In this document: piece by piece, positions 10,583-21,875 of the stretch
Layout: each line of letters opens with the position of its first letter
Numbering within the stretch: the first letter of the stretch is position 1
NCBI RefSeq assembly: GCF_021462225.1
Contig: NC_061818.1
Location: forward strand, 15,277,403-15,341,402
Origin: Girardinichthys multiradiatus
Lineage: Eukaryota > Chordata > Actinopteri > Cyprinodontiformes > Goodeidae
Direction of reading: 5' to 3'
Length of the DNA stretch: 64,000 nt
Position numbers and translations under genes: made by a program
The notes under the pieces: generated by a model
What the model was told of the DNA's origin: nothing
The model's database searches: none
The model's input: only the letters and a program-made list of their open reading frames with translations

Positions 10583-10784
10583 AATTCTCCACGCGTTCAT
10601 CCAGCAACTGAACATCTCATTGAATTACTTCAACATGACTGACAACAACACCTATTACCTGGTGAATGGGAAGAAACACAAGACTTCAGATGTGACTAAA
10701 GACCCCAGCATCCTGGATTACCACCTACCATCTAATGAGAGGAATAAATCAGCCCATGATCTGCTTCAGGAGGCATTACAGGAG
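10583..10784 (+). pseudogene. LAAO exon 4, frameshifted at its first base
   Basis: The acceptor AG at 10581-10582 is followed by one extra A before the expected isoleucine codon at 10584. Splicing from exon 3 therefore throws the reading out of frame. From 10584 the frame gives 'ILHAFIQQLNISLNYFNMT', a block containing 'YYLVNGKKHKT', and ends before GTAAAT at 10785. The content matches the LAAO segment that follows exon 3. No exon 5 is recognisable in the next 3 kb. Confidence 0.8.
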
Positions 10785-11044
10785 GTAAATGAGAAGACAT
10801 GAGAGGTCTGCCAGCAATTAACACCCAACAGCTTTCGATAAATTGCTTAGATTTTTACAAGAACACAAAACTCAGAATAATTTGCTTGTTTTGTAGATCT
10901 CCTTTTACATCTTGGTTGTGTACGGGTTAAATCCAGTCACAATAGAAAAATCATATCTTGATGCAAATTCTGCTTCCTGTTAGTACAAAATAAAGTTACA
11001 AGACATGGGTGTGATGCAGCACTGTAGAGATTTTATTGCTTCTC

Positions 11045-11300
11045 TGTGAAGGTAAGTTTCAGTTTGTTGCATCCAGAATTAGGTGGAGGCATATTATTGA
11101 TAGCAATTGTTATGGAAAAAGTTTTATTTATAAAAGAGAGATTGATGATTTTCACTCACATCAGCTTCATTATAACCTTGACAGGGGAGAACATTTTTAC
11201 ACCACCAGACATGTGTTCACTAGCCCTGCCAAACCATTCTGACAAGACAAAGTAAGAGAAATCTCTTATAACAACTTCAAGGTGATCCCCATGAAAACAG
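11045..11300 (+). repeat. Dispersed repeat, copy A
   Basis: Similar to 26350-26530 on the same strand. Shared landmarks are an ATTATAA(C/T)CTTG step, 'CCAAA(C/T)C(A/G)TTCTGAC', 'AGACAAAG', and a run ending near 'CATGA'. Two overlapping small open frames here are probably chance. The element type is unknown; it could be part of an LTR. Confidence 0.5.
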
Positions 11301-13640
11301 GACTCACCCAGCTGACTGAGTGACAATTAAAAATAAATGTATAATGAGATAAATAACTAAAAGAATAACAAAAGTGACTACTAAAATTGAAACCTACTTG
11401 CAATAAGAAAATAAAAACACATAGTTGAACTAAAATGAAATAAGAAAAAAATACAAATAAAACAGCATGAAAAATAATGATCCACTATGTGTGTGTGTTC
11501 ACTACCCATGTACAGAAGGATCATTAGGGGGAGGAGACAATAAAGGCAAGGCAACACAAATTAATTTTTATTAAAATGAAGATTAAATGGAATTTATACA
11601 ATGTAAAATCATCAAAATCATCATCATCATGAGAGTAAATTAAGCTGTTAATAGTCATCAGAGCTGCTGGATGGACAAAGAGTCATCAGTCAGGGTTCAG
11701 GGGATCATTACAAGACAAGTAAAGGTGATTTTATTAATACTAGAGGGGGCACTCAAAATAGAACAATTAATAGGTGAGGGAGTCGTGTGTAAAGCTAAGA
11801 ACAGGGTGGCCTGTGTTCTTAAGAGTTAACAGTATGACAAAGCAAAACCCTTTTATGACAAAGCAGAACCCCATGTTATTCATCCGGCCAGGTATTTCTT
11901 TCTGTGAAATCGGGTTCAACCTGTAACAATATTTCATTAGAGGAGATTCAAATAAGTGACCAAAATGTGAGGGGTGGTGGGACTAGGGAAAGGACTAGGA
12001 CTTTACACAAGTCAGGGCCCCATAGTCCTGTCGGGGTCTGGGAGTTTTTGTGCTTGGGCTTTTCCCACCTGCTATTAACTGTTCTTGGCCCGTAGAGGGC
12101 ACTGTTGCTCCTGGGTGCAAGTGGACAGGTGTTAACCATCTCCTGATTGCTGACTGGGGGTATTTAAAGCTGAAGCTACCAGTACTTCATCGGCTGAGTG
12201 TTAACCTACAGTGGTAACAATCTTTAGCCCAGATCTAAGCTTGTTTCAAGTTTCTCTAAGTTTCCAAGACTTACTTCCTCATGTCCTCCTTCTCAGGTTC
12301 AAGACCTGCTTGATCCAGCCTCGAGTTCTGGTGTTAAGCAAACTTCTGACCTCTGGATCTAGGCACCTTCGATGCTCCTGGACTTTCAAGATTCAAGTCT
12401 CAAGTTTCCTTCTTGGATTAACTCCTGGCTGGCAGCTTCAGGATCGACAACTAACCGGCCCAAGTCAGCAGCAAACCCTGTCCAATAATCTCGCTGTGGA
12501 TGGTGCAGATGACGGCATTCTGCTAATGGCAGACAGCTTGCATCTGGAGAGAAGGCTTGATACAGGCCTTGCAGTCAACATTCTTCAGTACTGTGACAAT
12601 GTTTAGGGAAGGCCTGAACCCAAAGACCCAAATACAATTTCAAAATTCTCTATCTGTGGAGGTTAGGGTTAGAGTTTGGGTATGATTTGTCAAAGGAATT
12701 AAACCCATACATTCAGACAGATTTTCAGAATGTGGCCTGAGAAGCTGTGCATGAGTTACTTCTCTCACAATGTCACTAAGTCCTCCCTGGAGATATTAGC
12801 AACTTTTCCCTATAATTTGCACTACTGTTCCCCATAAATACTAAAACTTTTGTAACCCAGCGTTTCATTTTATTTCATTAACGCCGACATCTACCAAGGC
12901 TGAAATCCCTTTATTTTATGCATGGTCCAACCCATGCATTAATTTAGCAATTTATAATACTGAGTCATTTTGGTAGTTATCTGTCACTGCTAGTGTAGCC
13001 ATTTCCTTCTTGCTAATAGACTGGACACACAAGGGACACATCCCCCAGGAGGTGTTCCAATGCCCTGATTGATTTATTTTGCTTTGATAATCATCAGGAT
13101 CCTGTTTAAAGATAAGTGCACAGAATTCAAAGAGATCTCAAATAAATACATGGATCCAGATTTTCTGCTGCTTTGCCAATTGGGGGTTTTCATTGATGTC
13201 ACTGAAGTTGCAGCCTCACTTCCAGTCCACCATCTTGGGTGTCTTGTGGTCATCAACAAGATGGATCCATATTTTAGTTTGTTTAGCGCAAATCCGGACG
13301 ATGGGCTGCACATAATTTTTAGTATGCAACTGTTTTTCATAGCCACAACTTAGGCTAAAGTCCATGGTAAGTTCAATATTGCCGTTTATAGGATAACTAC
13401 ATAATATGGTATATATTACTAGATAATACATTTACAGTATAACAGTAAAGGTAAAATGCAGTCTACATTGTCAGCACCTGAAGTCCTGATAACTCTTGAT
13501 CTGTGGGAGCTTCTGGAAGCAGGAACTCAGGTGTGCTTGCTAGTCAAACGCCTGACCATCACTACGCCACCTTCCAGTACCTAAGATGTTTATTCAAAAT
13601 CAGCGTTTACGTCTTCCTCCGGGGTCCGAGCGCCAAAAAG
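11301..13640. other. Unassigned, repeat-like interval
   Basis: 11301-11640 is AT-rich. The part 11900-12250 ('CGTAGAGGGCACTGTTGCTC', then 'GGGGGTATTTAAAGC') has the look of a promoter-bearing repeat or degenerate LTR and recalls 48180-48330 in style. 12250-13640 contains scattered open frames of up to 131 codons with no recognisable domain. I assign no gene. Confidence 0.35.
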
Positions 13641-13689
13641 ATAATCTTTCATTAATAAACTCTCTAACTGTCATCTTGTTGTTTCTCTA

Positions 13690-14480
13690 TTATGTGAGTT
13701 TTTCCAGATTGAAATACCTGCTGTGCAAAGTCAACCCTGTAGTGCATCCTGATCTTCTTACTTGAAGGTGGGGAGGTACCGATGGACAATTGATAGTCGT
13801 TGCAGTTCTTTTTACAGACAGCATTCATCTCGTTGTAGACGTTCCTCTCTTTTTGAACAAGCTGAAGATGATCCTGTTGCTTTTTGATTGCTGCAGTCTT
13901 CCTCTCCTCTGGAAGGTTTGAGCTTCTTATAAGCTGATCATTATTCTGTTGGCATCCCAGCAGAGATCCATATGTGTCCTACAGCTTCTTCTGTGTGGTA
14001 GTAGCTGGGTCCAAAGCGCCTTGAAGCGTGATTTGCAAATTGCATGCTCACCTGGAAAGAAACATATTACACAGTTGTTAATTTTTGATGAAGTTTTACA
14101 TTACTGGTCATTAGAAGGCTTTCACTATTATATAGATATATATTTTTAAACATATCAAGCTCCTTAGCAGACTTTCTATAGAGACGCCACACTGAGGTCT
14201 TGGACACATGTGTTGGCAGTAACTTAACATGCCATTCCCATGCCCAGGATGTGGATCAGGTAACATGATGGCGTGGTCTTCAGCGTAGTTCTTTATGAAC
14301 TCCAGAACTCTGTGGAGTTGCTCACGGCTGAAAAAATGCGGTCCTGTGGCCGCTGGCTCTTTTTCTTCACGAAGGGTCTTGCACCGTTCACATCAAAATG
14401 TCTGATGATGTCAGACAATGTGGCTTTGCAAATTATGAACAGGGGAAACAAAGGAAATGTTTCTTTCAGCTTTTAATATT
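13690..14480 (-). pseudogene. Relic of a transposon-associated protein family (possibly the DUF7869 group)
   Basis: On the minus strand, frames that switch several times give blocks I recognise from a large teleost and cnidarian family of unknown function, in the usual order. These are 'HRVLEFIKNYAEDHAIMLPD' (about 14340-14270), then 'SRFKALWTQLLPH' (about 14040-14000), then a Lys/Glu-rich block with 'LPEERKTAAIKKQQDHLQLV' (about 13920-13860), then 'YRVDFAQQV' (about 13730-13705). Upstream of 14052 the sequence ends in a plausible 3' splice site, so it may derive from a multi-exon copy. Stops and frameshifts show that it is dead. Family naming is tentative; the block order is what I rely on. 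Confidence 0.55.
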
Positions 14481-14599
14481 TGAATGCAGAAAATACATGA
14501 TTTATTTTCAATATGATGCATCATAATAGTAAAAAAAAAAAAGCTGTCAAACTCACCCCTCCGATGCCTCCGATGAAATAAGTTGTTTTGGCGTGTTTT

Positions 14600-14760
14600 C
14601 TTTCGTTGGCGTCTTCTTGGTGGATGTTTACATCGCTGAAGTTTCTACTGTACGCCGGTGTGCTTCAAGATGTCCAATGATTCTCATGTCCTGCCACTCC
14701 CTTTCTGCTGCTAAAGAATCCATCCGTATGTTATACATGAACTTTTGGGAAAGTTGTGGG
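14600..14760 (-). other. Candidate upstream exon of the preceding relic
   Basis: A minus-strand frame starting at an ATG near 14725 reads 'MDSLAAEREWQDMRIIGHLE', followed by a few residues and a stop. It lies upstream of, and on the same strand as, the relic at 13690-14480. It could be a first coding part of that gene or chance; I do not recognise it. Confidence 0.3.
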
Positions 14761-15664
14761 TACAAGACTGTGTCCCACATGAAGAATTCCCCTTTCTTCT
14801 CCCGTAGACATTATAATAAAACAACACAGACCAGCTAATTTAACCTCTTCCCAGCAGCTGCTGTGAAAACAATGAATTTGCACCTTCCATTCAAGCTTCA
14901 GTTAACGCTTGTGGCCAAAGCTGTACCCCACAGGAAAAGTACTGTGTCAGACTGTATGGAGACCCTCTGCAGTAAAACTAACCCTATTCTCAGAGGTCTC
15001 TACCCATTAGATTAACGGGGTACACTGACAACAGGAAACAATACCTGAAGAAGAGTCCTTCAGGTGTTACACATGCGATGAACTTTAAAATGCTCCTCAG
15101 TGGGATCTGTCCTGAAGCTGACATAGAAAACACATGGTTACTGCTGAGTTTTGGAGGTGTTTAAAAATTCCTCTGCCTTTTAAGGACTTTTGGTAGCAAT
15201 ATTTGACCCTGAATCTACCATGATGAGAGAGAGAAATTGTTTCTCTAAAACAATTACTTTATGACCCTTTTGGAAAAGAATCTCTTTAACAAAGGAATAA
15301 CATTTAACCTCTTGTTACGTCTGTCAACGTCAAAACCACATCAGCAGCAGTTAATAAGCTTTCTTCATTGCAGAAAAACAGAAAAGATATTTGCAAATGT
15401 GTGTGTTTGTACGTTAACCCCCTCAGTTTCTTGACCGCTCCAGAGTCGGACTGTTGTGGCATACAGTCCCCTATCAGTCCAAAAACCCAGGCCCTCCCCT
15501 GGCCTGTTGGTGGACATTTGCTATTTCCTTTTCCACTTCAACTTCTTCAGGAGGGAGGGAAAACTTTGCTCCAGCCTGTTTCTCCTCTGTCTTCATAAGA
15601 TGTGCTCTCAAGATGAGTCCAGTGTAACGCTGTTCTGGCTCTGGCAAACAGCATGGATTGTTGC
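14761..15664. other. Unassigned interval
   Basis: No gene recognised. The last four bases, TTGC (15661-15664), form the left half of the target duplication of the LTR element that follows. Confidence 0.4.
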
Positions 15665-16714
15665 TGTTGTGAGTTATGATTATTGATTGATTAATCTTGA
15701 TCAATAATTATAATTAAAAATCATAATTTGACAAAATCAATTTCTTAACCAAAATCCTCATTTATGAATCGAGACCAGAGATGTTTCTGGTGTTGTAATT
15801 GTGGCTCAACACCTTTGACAATTACAACCGTTAAATACTCCGTAATAATCAATAACTATTGCCGGAGATGTCACTGTTTAATCGACGAACAGTGAGGTTG
15901 GAGACAAAGGAAAATGGGGAATTTCACCATGAGGTTATTTCAGCAGTCCAGTCTCACAAAGCACCTGCGCGGGCTCTCATGTGGTAAAACGCGCACAGAG
16001 CTAGGAACGCAGCGGCTTCAGACATTAATACAGTACATCAAAGTTTCAATAAACAAGGTTACATGCAAATATCATTCAGAACACATTAGATTCTAACTAG
16101 CGATTCTGATCGCTCTACAACCTCTGACCCTGCCCAGGCCTTCTAATAAAGAAATAAATTAAAGGATAGGTTTTACTTTTAAGTCGTCTTAAAAGTAGTC
16201 GTCTTCCTTCTGAGTGGAGGATTGAGCGAGGTCCATCTTCGTCTTCTGGCCTTCTTGGCGAAAAGGGAAAATATGATCTGACCATCAAAGTTAACTTGGG
16301 ATGAAGCATGGTAGCGGTTCGAAACTCCGTGTTCTTAGTTACGTGTTAAGCTCACGTCTTCGATCGGCAAAGTGAAATTTCTGGCCTTCCTAGTCCAGAA
16401 ACCTCAGTTAGGAATTGTTCGTTGGCCAACGAGAGAGAGAGGATAAATGAAATCCACTTCTCCAGGTGATGCTTCAGATGTTGGTGATCGGGTCACGATC
16501 TCCAGCTAAAAGGCGGGGTGTTCAAAACGGAGGCCTTCCTATATAGCGTCTTGTGACGTCAGACTTGGGACGCTCGTCATATCAGTCGCAGTGCTCGACG
16601 GGATATGTAGTAGCAGGCTGTCCTGGATACAAAATGGCCGATGCCATTGGAGAGGTACAGTGATGTCCAACAACGTGCAGGTAGTCCAATACTCAGCAAA
16701 CAAGTGGTCCAACA
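15665..16714 (-). repeat. 3' LTR, with a 359-bp internal deletion
   Basis: On the plus strand it runs from 'TGTTGTGAGTTATGATTATT' to 'GTGGTCCAACA'. It matches 23723-25148 closely but lacks the equivalent of 23945-24303; the break is at about 15886. It also lacks a short segment present near 24610-24655. Confidence 0.9.
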
Positions 16715-16726
16715 TTCCCCCCTAGG
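16715..16726 (-). other. Polypurine tract of the LTR element
   Basis: Minus-strand CCTAGGGGGGAA immediately precedes the TGTTGG start of the 3' LTR, the position expected for the plus-strand DNA primer. Confidence 0.75.
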
Positions 16727-16950
16727 TTCAAAGGGTGAGATGAATCGCAGTCTTTGAAGCTACTGGGACCATTCTGTCCTTTGCTGAACAATCAGTGATC
16801 CGTGGCGAAGCAGAACAAAACAAACTGTCTCTGTGTTCCTCAAAACCTATGCCTGGGCAGAGTAGAGGTTAGCCTGGTCAGGACTAAACTCTGACTAACT
16901 CATACCTTTCTACAAAATGAAACAACAATAAAAGATACCGTACACATATA

Positions 16951-18559
16951 CTGGTCCTTCTCAAAATATTAGCATATTGTGATAAAGTTCATTATTTTCC
17001 ATAATGTAATGATGAAAATTTAACATTCATATATTTTAGATTCATTGCACACTAACTGAAATATTTCAGGTCTTTTATTGTCTTAATACGGATGATGTTG
17101 GCATACAGCTCATGAAAACCCAAAATTCCTATCTCACAAAATTAGCATATCATTAAAAGGGTCTCTAAACGAGCTATGAACCTAATCATCTGAATCAACG
17201 AGTTAACTCTAAACACCTGCAAAAGATTCCTGAGGCCTTTAAAACTCCCAGCCTGGTTCATCACTCAAAACCCCAATCATGGGTAAGACTGCCAACCTGA
17301 CTGCTGTCCAGAAGGCCACTATTGACACCCTTAAGCAAGAGGGTAAGACACAGAAAGAAATTTCTGAACGAATAGGCTGTTCCCAGAGTGCTGTATCATG
17401 GCACCTCAGTGGGAAGTCTGTGGGAAGGAAAAAGTGTGGCAGAAAACGCTGCACAACGAGAAGAGGTGACCGGACCCTGAGGAAGATTGTGGAGAAGGGC
17501 CGATTCCAGACCTTGGGGGACCTGCGGAAGCAGTGGACTGAGTCTGGAGTAGAAACATCCAGAGCCACCGTGCACAGGCGTGTGCAGGAAATGGGCTACA
17601 GGTCCCGCATTCACCAGGTCAAGCCACTTTTGAACCAGAAACAGCGGCAGAAGCGCCTGACCCGGGCTACAAAGAAGCAGCACTGGATGTTGCTCAGTGG
17701 TCCAAAGTACTTTTTTCGGATGAAAGCAAATTCTGCATGTCATTCAGAAATCAAGGTGCCAGAGTCTGGAGGAAGACTGGGGAGAAGGAAATGCCAAAAT
17801 GCCAGAAGTCCAGTGTCAAGTACCCACAGTCAGTGATGGTCTGGGGTGCCATGTCAGCTGCTGGTGTTGGTCCACTGTGTTTTATCAAGGGCAGGGTCAA
17901 TGCAGCTAGCTATCAGGAGATTTTGGAGCACTTCATGCTTCCATCTGCTGAAAAGCTTTATGGAGATTAAGATTTCATTTTTCAGCACGACCTGGCACCT
18001 GCTCACAGCGCCAAAACCACTGGTAAATGGTTTACTGACCATGGTATCACTGTGCTCAATTGGCCTGCCAACTCTCCTGACCTGAACCCCATAGAGAATC
18101 TGTGGGATATTGCGAAGAGAACGTTGAGAGACTCAAGACCCAACACTCTGGATGAGCTAAAGGCCGCTATCGAAGCATCCTGGGCCTCCATAAGACCTCA
18201 GCAGTGCCACAGGCTAATTGCCTCCATGCCACGCCGCATTGAAGCAGTCATTTCTGCCAAAGGATTCCCGACCAAGTATTGAGTGCATAACTATACATGA
18301 TTATTTGAAGGTTGACGTTTTTTGTATTAAAAACACTTTTCTTTTATTGGTCGGATGAAATATGCTAATTTTGTGAGATAGGAATTTTGGGTTTTCATGA
18401 GCTGTATGCCAAAATCATCCGTATTAAGACAATAAAAGACCTGAAATATTTCAGTTAGTGTGCAATGAATCTAAAATATATGAATGTTAAATTTTCATCA
18501 TGACATTATGGAAAATAATGAACTTTATCACAATATGCTAATATTTTGAGAAGGACCAG
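16951..18559 (+). mobile_element. Tc1-like DNA transposon, copy 1
   Basis: Flanked by TA at 16949-16950 and 18560-18561. Long terminal inverted repeats of about 200 bp (16951-17150 and 18361-18559) start 'CTGGTCCTTCTCAAAATATT'. A single transposase gene lies between them. It sits within the internal region of the LTR element at 15665-25148 and so inserted later. An inverted copy of the same family is at 26598-28205. Confidence 0.95.
17279..18282 (+). pseudogene. Tc1-like transposase, one frameshift and one nonsense codon
   Basis: From ATG 17279 the N-terminus has a helix-turn-helix DNA-binding region ('EISERIGCSQSAVSWHLSGK') and a second paired-like HTH with 'RATVHRRVQEMGYRSR'. At about 17687 one base is missing relative to copy 2, shifting the frame; the catalytic half continues in frame 17737-18282. 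TAA at 17968-17970 replaces a codon that copy 2 reads as Glu. Catalytic motifs include 'FQHDLAPAHS' and 'WPANSPDLNPIENLW', giving Asp-34 residues-Glu (DD34E). The protein would cut and rejoin the element at TA dinucleotides. Full length would be about 335 residues. Confidence 0.92.
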
Positions 18560-18561
18560 TA

Positions 18562-19641
18562 TATAATATAAAAAAAAATAAAAAATTCATGGTTCATAGC
18601 TTATTTGTCCAACTTCTATTAGGCACTGGAACCTGGCTGTGTCATTGGCAAAGGCGGTGCTATGAACCGTGAGGGAATGAATGTGAGGGAATCAATCCTG
18701 ACCTGTAAACGCTTAACCTGCTGGTTTGCGGTGTATAATCAAAAAAAAAAATGAATGTTTAAAACAGGTTTAGGCTTAAACCATTAGCTCTTCCGAATGA
18801 TGATGGGTTTTAATATGACTCCTGTCTCTAAACTATCTAGATGTGAAAAGAGGGAGAAAAAGAATAAATGAATTGCAGTACCTAGGCTATAAACCAGGTG
18901 TTTTTGTGGAGGTTGCAAGGTGTCTGCTGTGGTGGACTTAGGATTTCTCTACTAAGTTCAGCAGAACTAGGCCAGTGGGTATCTGTGCCTCGGTGGGACT
19001 GTCTACTGATGAACCAACCTCCTTTAATAAGATTTTGCATGAAATGTCTGGCAGCGTGTGTCCATTACATCATTCTTAAACACTTTTGTGAGGTCTGCTG
19101 TGCATGCAGAGTGTTATGGAAAATTATTGTGCCAACTTACAGTTTAAGACTGTGTCCTAGAAGGTAGTTACATGTTTAACTGTTTCTGTTGAAGAAAGTT
19201 GTTAGTGATTGGTGCATGTTAGTGTGAGTTCATGAAACATGCACCTATTTAACTAGTCCTACGCACTGGTCTCTCCTTTCCCGGACATGGAGACAAGCTC
19301 TGTTCTTGGGGAGGAGAGTTCGATGTAGGACTTCATCTGGTTCAGCAAAACGCAGCAGCTGGGATGATGGTGTCAATCTTTTCTGACAAGCATCCAACCC
19401 ACTTAATGAAGCTGCATGTCACAGTTAGGAGAAATTTGTTACCTCCTGTTAATTTTGGAGCTGGTTCGACCAGTTGGTCTGAAGGTGGAACCAAGGTAAT
19501 GTAACCCCCCTTCGCTGAAGCGGAGGTTGACTGGTTGGCTGGGATGGCTGAAACTGGCGGCAGGTTAAACATCCTTTGATGTAGACTTGGGTGTCGTAAG
19601 AGGTTGGAGGCCAGTGAGGGTGTGGAGTGTGGCTTTGTAGC
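18562..19641. other. LTR-element internal sequence without recognisable coding
   Basis: This is where RT, RNase H and integrase would be expected on the minus strand after the protease-like region. A 76-codon frame (19572-19342) may be the end of the gag-protease reading. I see no YxDD box, no HHCC zinc finger and no DDE motifs. Confidence 0.5.
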
Positions 19642-19643
19642 TC

Positions 19644-21875
19644 CTATGGCACCCTACAGGAGAGTAATGGGCGTAGGATAACGTGACCCCCCTTTGGTCT
19701 GTTGGAACAATGTCCAGAGCATGGGAGAGCTGTTTGATGCCAATCTGCACACTGGCTGTATTGAGGAGAGGGCGGAGCCTGTCTGCTAAGAGGAGTGTGG
19801 CTGTGTTGTGCCTCAGTTACAAGGGGGTCTTTTTGGCACAAACGGTCATATAGCTCTCTAATGGTTGATGGATGTCCCAGCCAGAGTGCTAGTAGCACTT
19901 CTGGTATGAACATGGTTTCCAGGTGTACACCTTCCACCACTTTGGGGTTGTAAGTGTCCACATCTGGGTTCTTTAAAGAGCCAAGCAATGCATGACTGCA
20001 TCTGGCAGGAGTTTCCTGGATGGCTGGGTGCAGCTGTGTCTCAGAGGTGAACATGACCGGCTCTGATGAGGGCCTGAGAGGTTCTTCGGGCTCCTTTAAG
20101 CTGGTGATCTGGTTGGCCACAAAGAGTGGTTTGCTGCTTAAACCCATTGGGTTTTGCACCTCCGCCTGGACCCAGAGTTGGTTCTGGTGGCAGTCAATGA
20201 GTGGGGCCAGCCTGTCCAGCAGGTCCTGTCCACCAAGAAAAAGCTCTTTGTTTAATGTGCACATATAGCTGGGGTGCACCAGAGCCGTGTCTTCGAGTGT
20301 GATGTCCAGCTCCACCCAACTGGTGATGCATGATCGGTTTTGGGTGCGGCTGGTGATGCTTACATCACAAGCGTCGGCCTGAAATGGTTCATTGAAGGAG
20401 AGCATGGCTCTACTCACCTCCTCAAACATGATTGGGCGCATCAGGTTGATCTCTGATTCTATTTTAGAATAGAAACTCAGTTGGAAATGTCCTCCTATCA
20501 TGATCACACAGTGTAGACGATGTGCATGTCCATTTTGGTTCAGTTTACTTGAGAACCTTGGAAAGATGGTTTGTGGTGTTTCTCCTGGGGAGGTCCCAAG
20601 GGGTACTTGGAGTTTCCCAGGTTTGTCTCCCCATCCGATCAGGTAGACTCTGATGGCTGTGGAGACTGACGGGAAGTTTGGGTCTGGTTCAACTGGACGG
20701 TCGGCTTCCTGTTTCAAGGGTTGTGGGGGCGTGGTGGACTGACGCACCGCTTCTGTCACCATCTTACGTAAGGCCTCCTCCAACTCTTTCCCCATAATCC
20801 CTTCTGCATGTCGGTTCCACCCTTTTCCATCAGGTTTACCTTTAGGCTTCACGTGATGGTCAGGTCGTCTGTTCGACCGGAAGTGGTCCGGCAACTTTGA
20901 CTGTGGTTGGTATTCAGTACCACCCCCCCAGTCCAGCTGACCAAACCTACGTTGTTCCCTGAACCAGTTCTTAGCGTGGGTTCCTGCTGGAGGCATTTCC
21001 TGACCTTCTAACGCAAGGCTGGTTCTTTCAGTCCGGACCTGTAAAACCCTAGCCTCGCCCTCTGGTCCCTTGGTCGGGCGAGCACGTGTTTCCCACGCCA
21101 TCTGAGCATATTTGCGCATCTCTTGCATGCTCATGGCCTTGGTTCTGCAATACATAGTAACCTCGTATCACACACTTTCATGAAGGTTGTGGAGGAACAG
21201 GGATTTAAAAGCATGTTCCTCCTCAATGCCGGGTGCATTGCGTCCTTGGAAGTAAACGGCTCTCAAGCGCCAGTAATACTCCCTGCTTTTCTTTTGCTGG
21301 ATAGTGAAAGCACCAAGTGTGGCGGAGGCCCGGTCCGTGTACACAGAATATTCTTCCCTTAAAGCTTCGCAAAGGGTTGAATAACGGTCTCGGACTGCGG
21401 GTGTCAGGCTCTCCATGAAAACATGGACGCTCCTGGATGTTGTCTTCCAGATGAGCTTCAGTTTTTCCCTTGTTGATGGGCAGTACAAATCTAGAAGACA
21501 GCGTTCAACTTCCCTAAGATAATCATCAATGTTTGATTCTGCATTATTAGGGTCGAAACGCTCTATGTCTTTGGCAAGGGACTCAAGCTGGCGGGTGCGC
21601 AATCCACTCTCAGGGATTGGTCCCGGCCCATCTGAGTCATCATCGGAGAGTTCACTCCGGCTGCACTCAGGGGGTATCAGTGCATCACGCCTCATCCTCG
21701 GCGGAGGCAGTGGAGGTATATCTGTGGGCCCTGTGCTTCCCGGACTCGGGTCCTGGGCAGCGGTTGAGGGCAGTAGGAACCACCTGAATCCCAGGGGCGG
21801 CTTTCTTGTCGCCTTGGTGGGGGTGAGGGATCGTAGAGGACCGTACTGCGAGTCAAGTTTGAAGGCTGCTCGCAT
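19644..21875 (-). pseudogene. Gag C-terminal and protease-like region, one nonsense codon
   Basis: Two stretches (21875-21168 and 21155-19644) share one frame and are separated by TGA at 21165-21167, plausibly a decayed CGA. The first holds a gag-like block with 'YLREVERCLLDLYCPSTREK' and 'YYWRLRAVYFQGRNAPG'. The second begins with a basic linker and includes 'LELDITLEDTALVHPSY'-like text near 20290 and 'FLGGQDLLDRLAPLIDC' near 20220, which resembles the C-terminal half of retropepsins. I find no D-T/S-G active-site triad. The frame differs from the upstream gag part (22588-21692), implying a frameshift in the 21700-21880 overlap. Confidence 0.65.

Larger units (their letters stand above)
4348..10784 (+). 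pseudogene. L-amino-acid oxidase (LAAO) gene, first four coding exons, pseudogene
   Basis: Four exons with GT-AG borders encode the N-terminal third of a secreted flavin-dependent L-amino-acid oxidase, a family that in fish skin mucus and blood oxidises amino acids and releases antibacterial hydrogen peroxide. The joined reading gives a hydrophobic leader, the 'YRVVIVGAG' dinucleotide-binding strand, '[11 protein letters not shown]', 'ELGAMR' and a later block ending at 10784. Splice phases of exons 1-3 agree. Damage: the glycine-rich loop has lost about three codons, the following 'GGR' motif has lost one, exon 4 carries one extra base after its acceptor, and no later exon (substrate domain, C-terminal FAD motif) is recognisable. 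Intron 1 (5.6 kb) holds an L2 LINE. Family identification is confident; loss of function is inferred from the lesions. Confidence 0.85.

Noticed and set aside
10920..11040. LAAO exon 5
   Set aside because: Checked for the next LAAO blocks; no frame reads as the family and no acceptor-donor pair encloses one.
12211..12606. 131-codon frame
   Set aside because: No ATG at its start, no recognisable domain, lies in repeat-like sequence.
17239..18191. Antisense frames within the Tc1 transposase, recurring in copy 2
   Set aside because: Recurrence comes from the duplicated transposon; these are shadows of the transposase gene.
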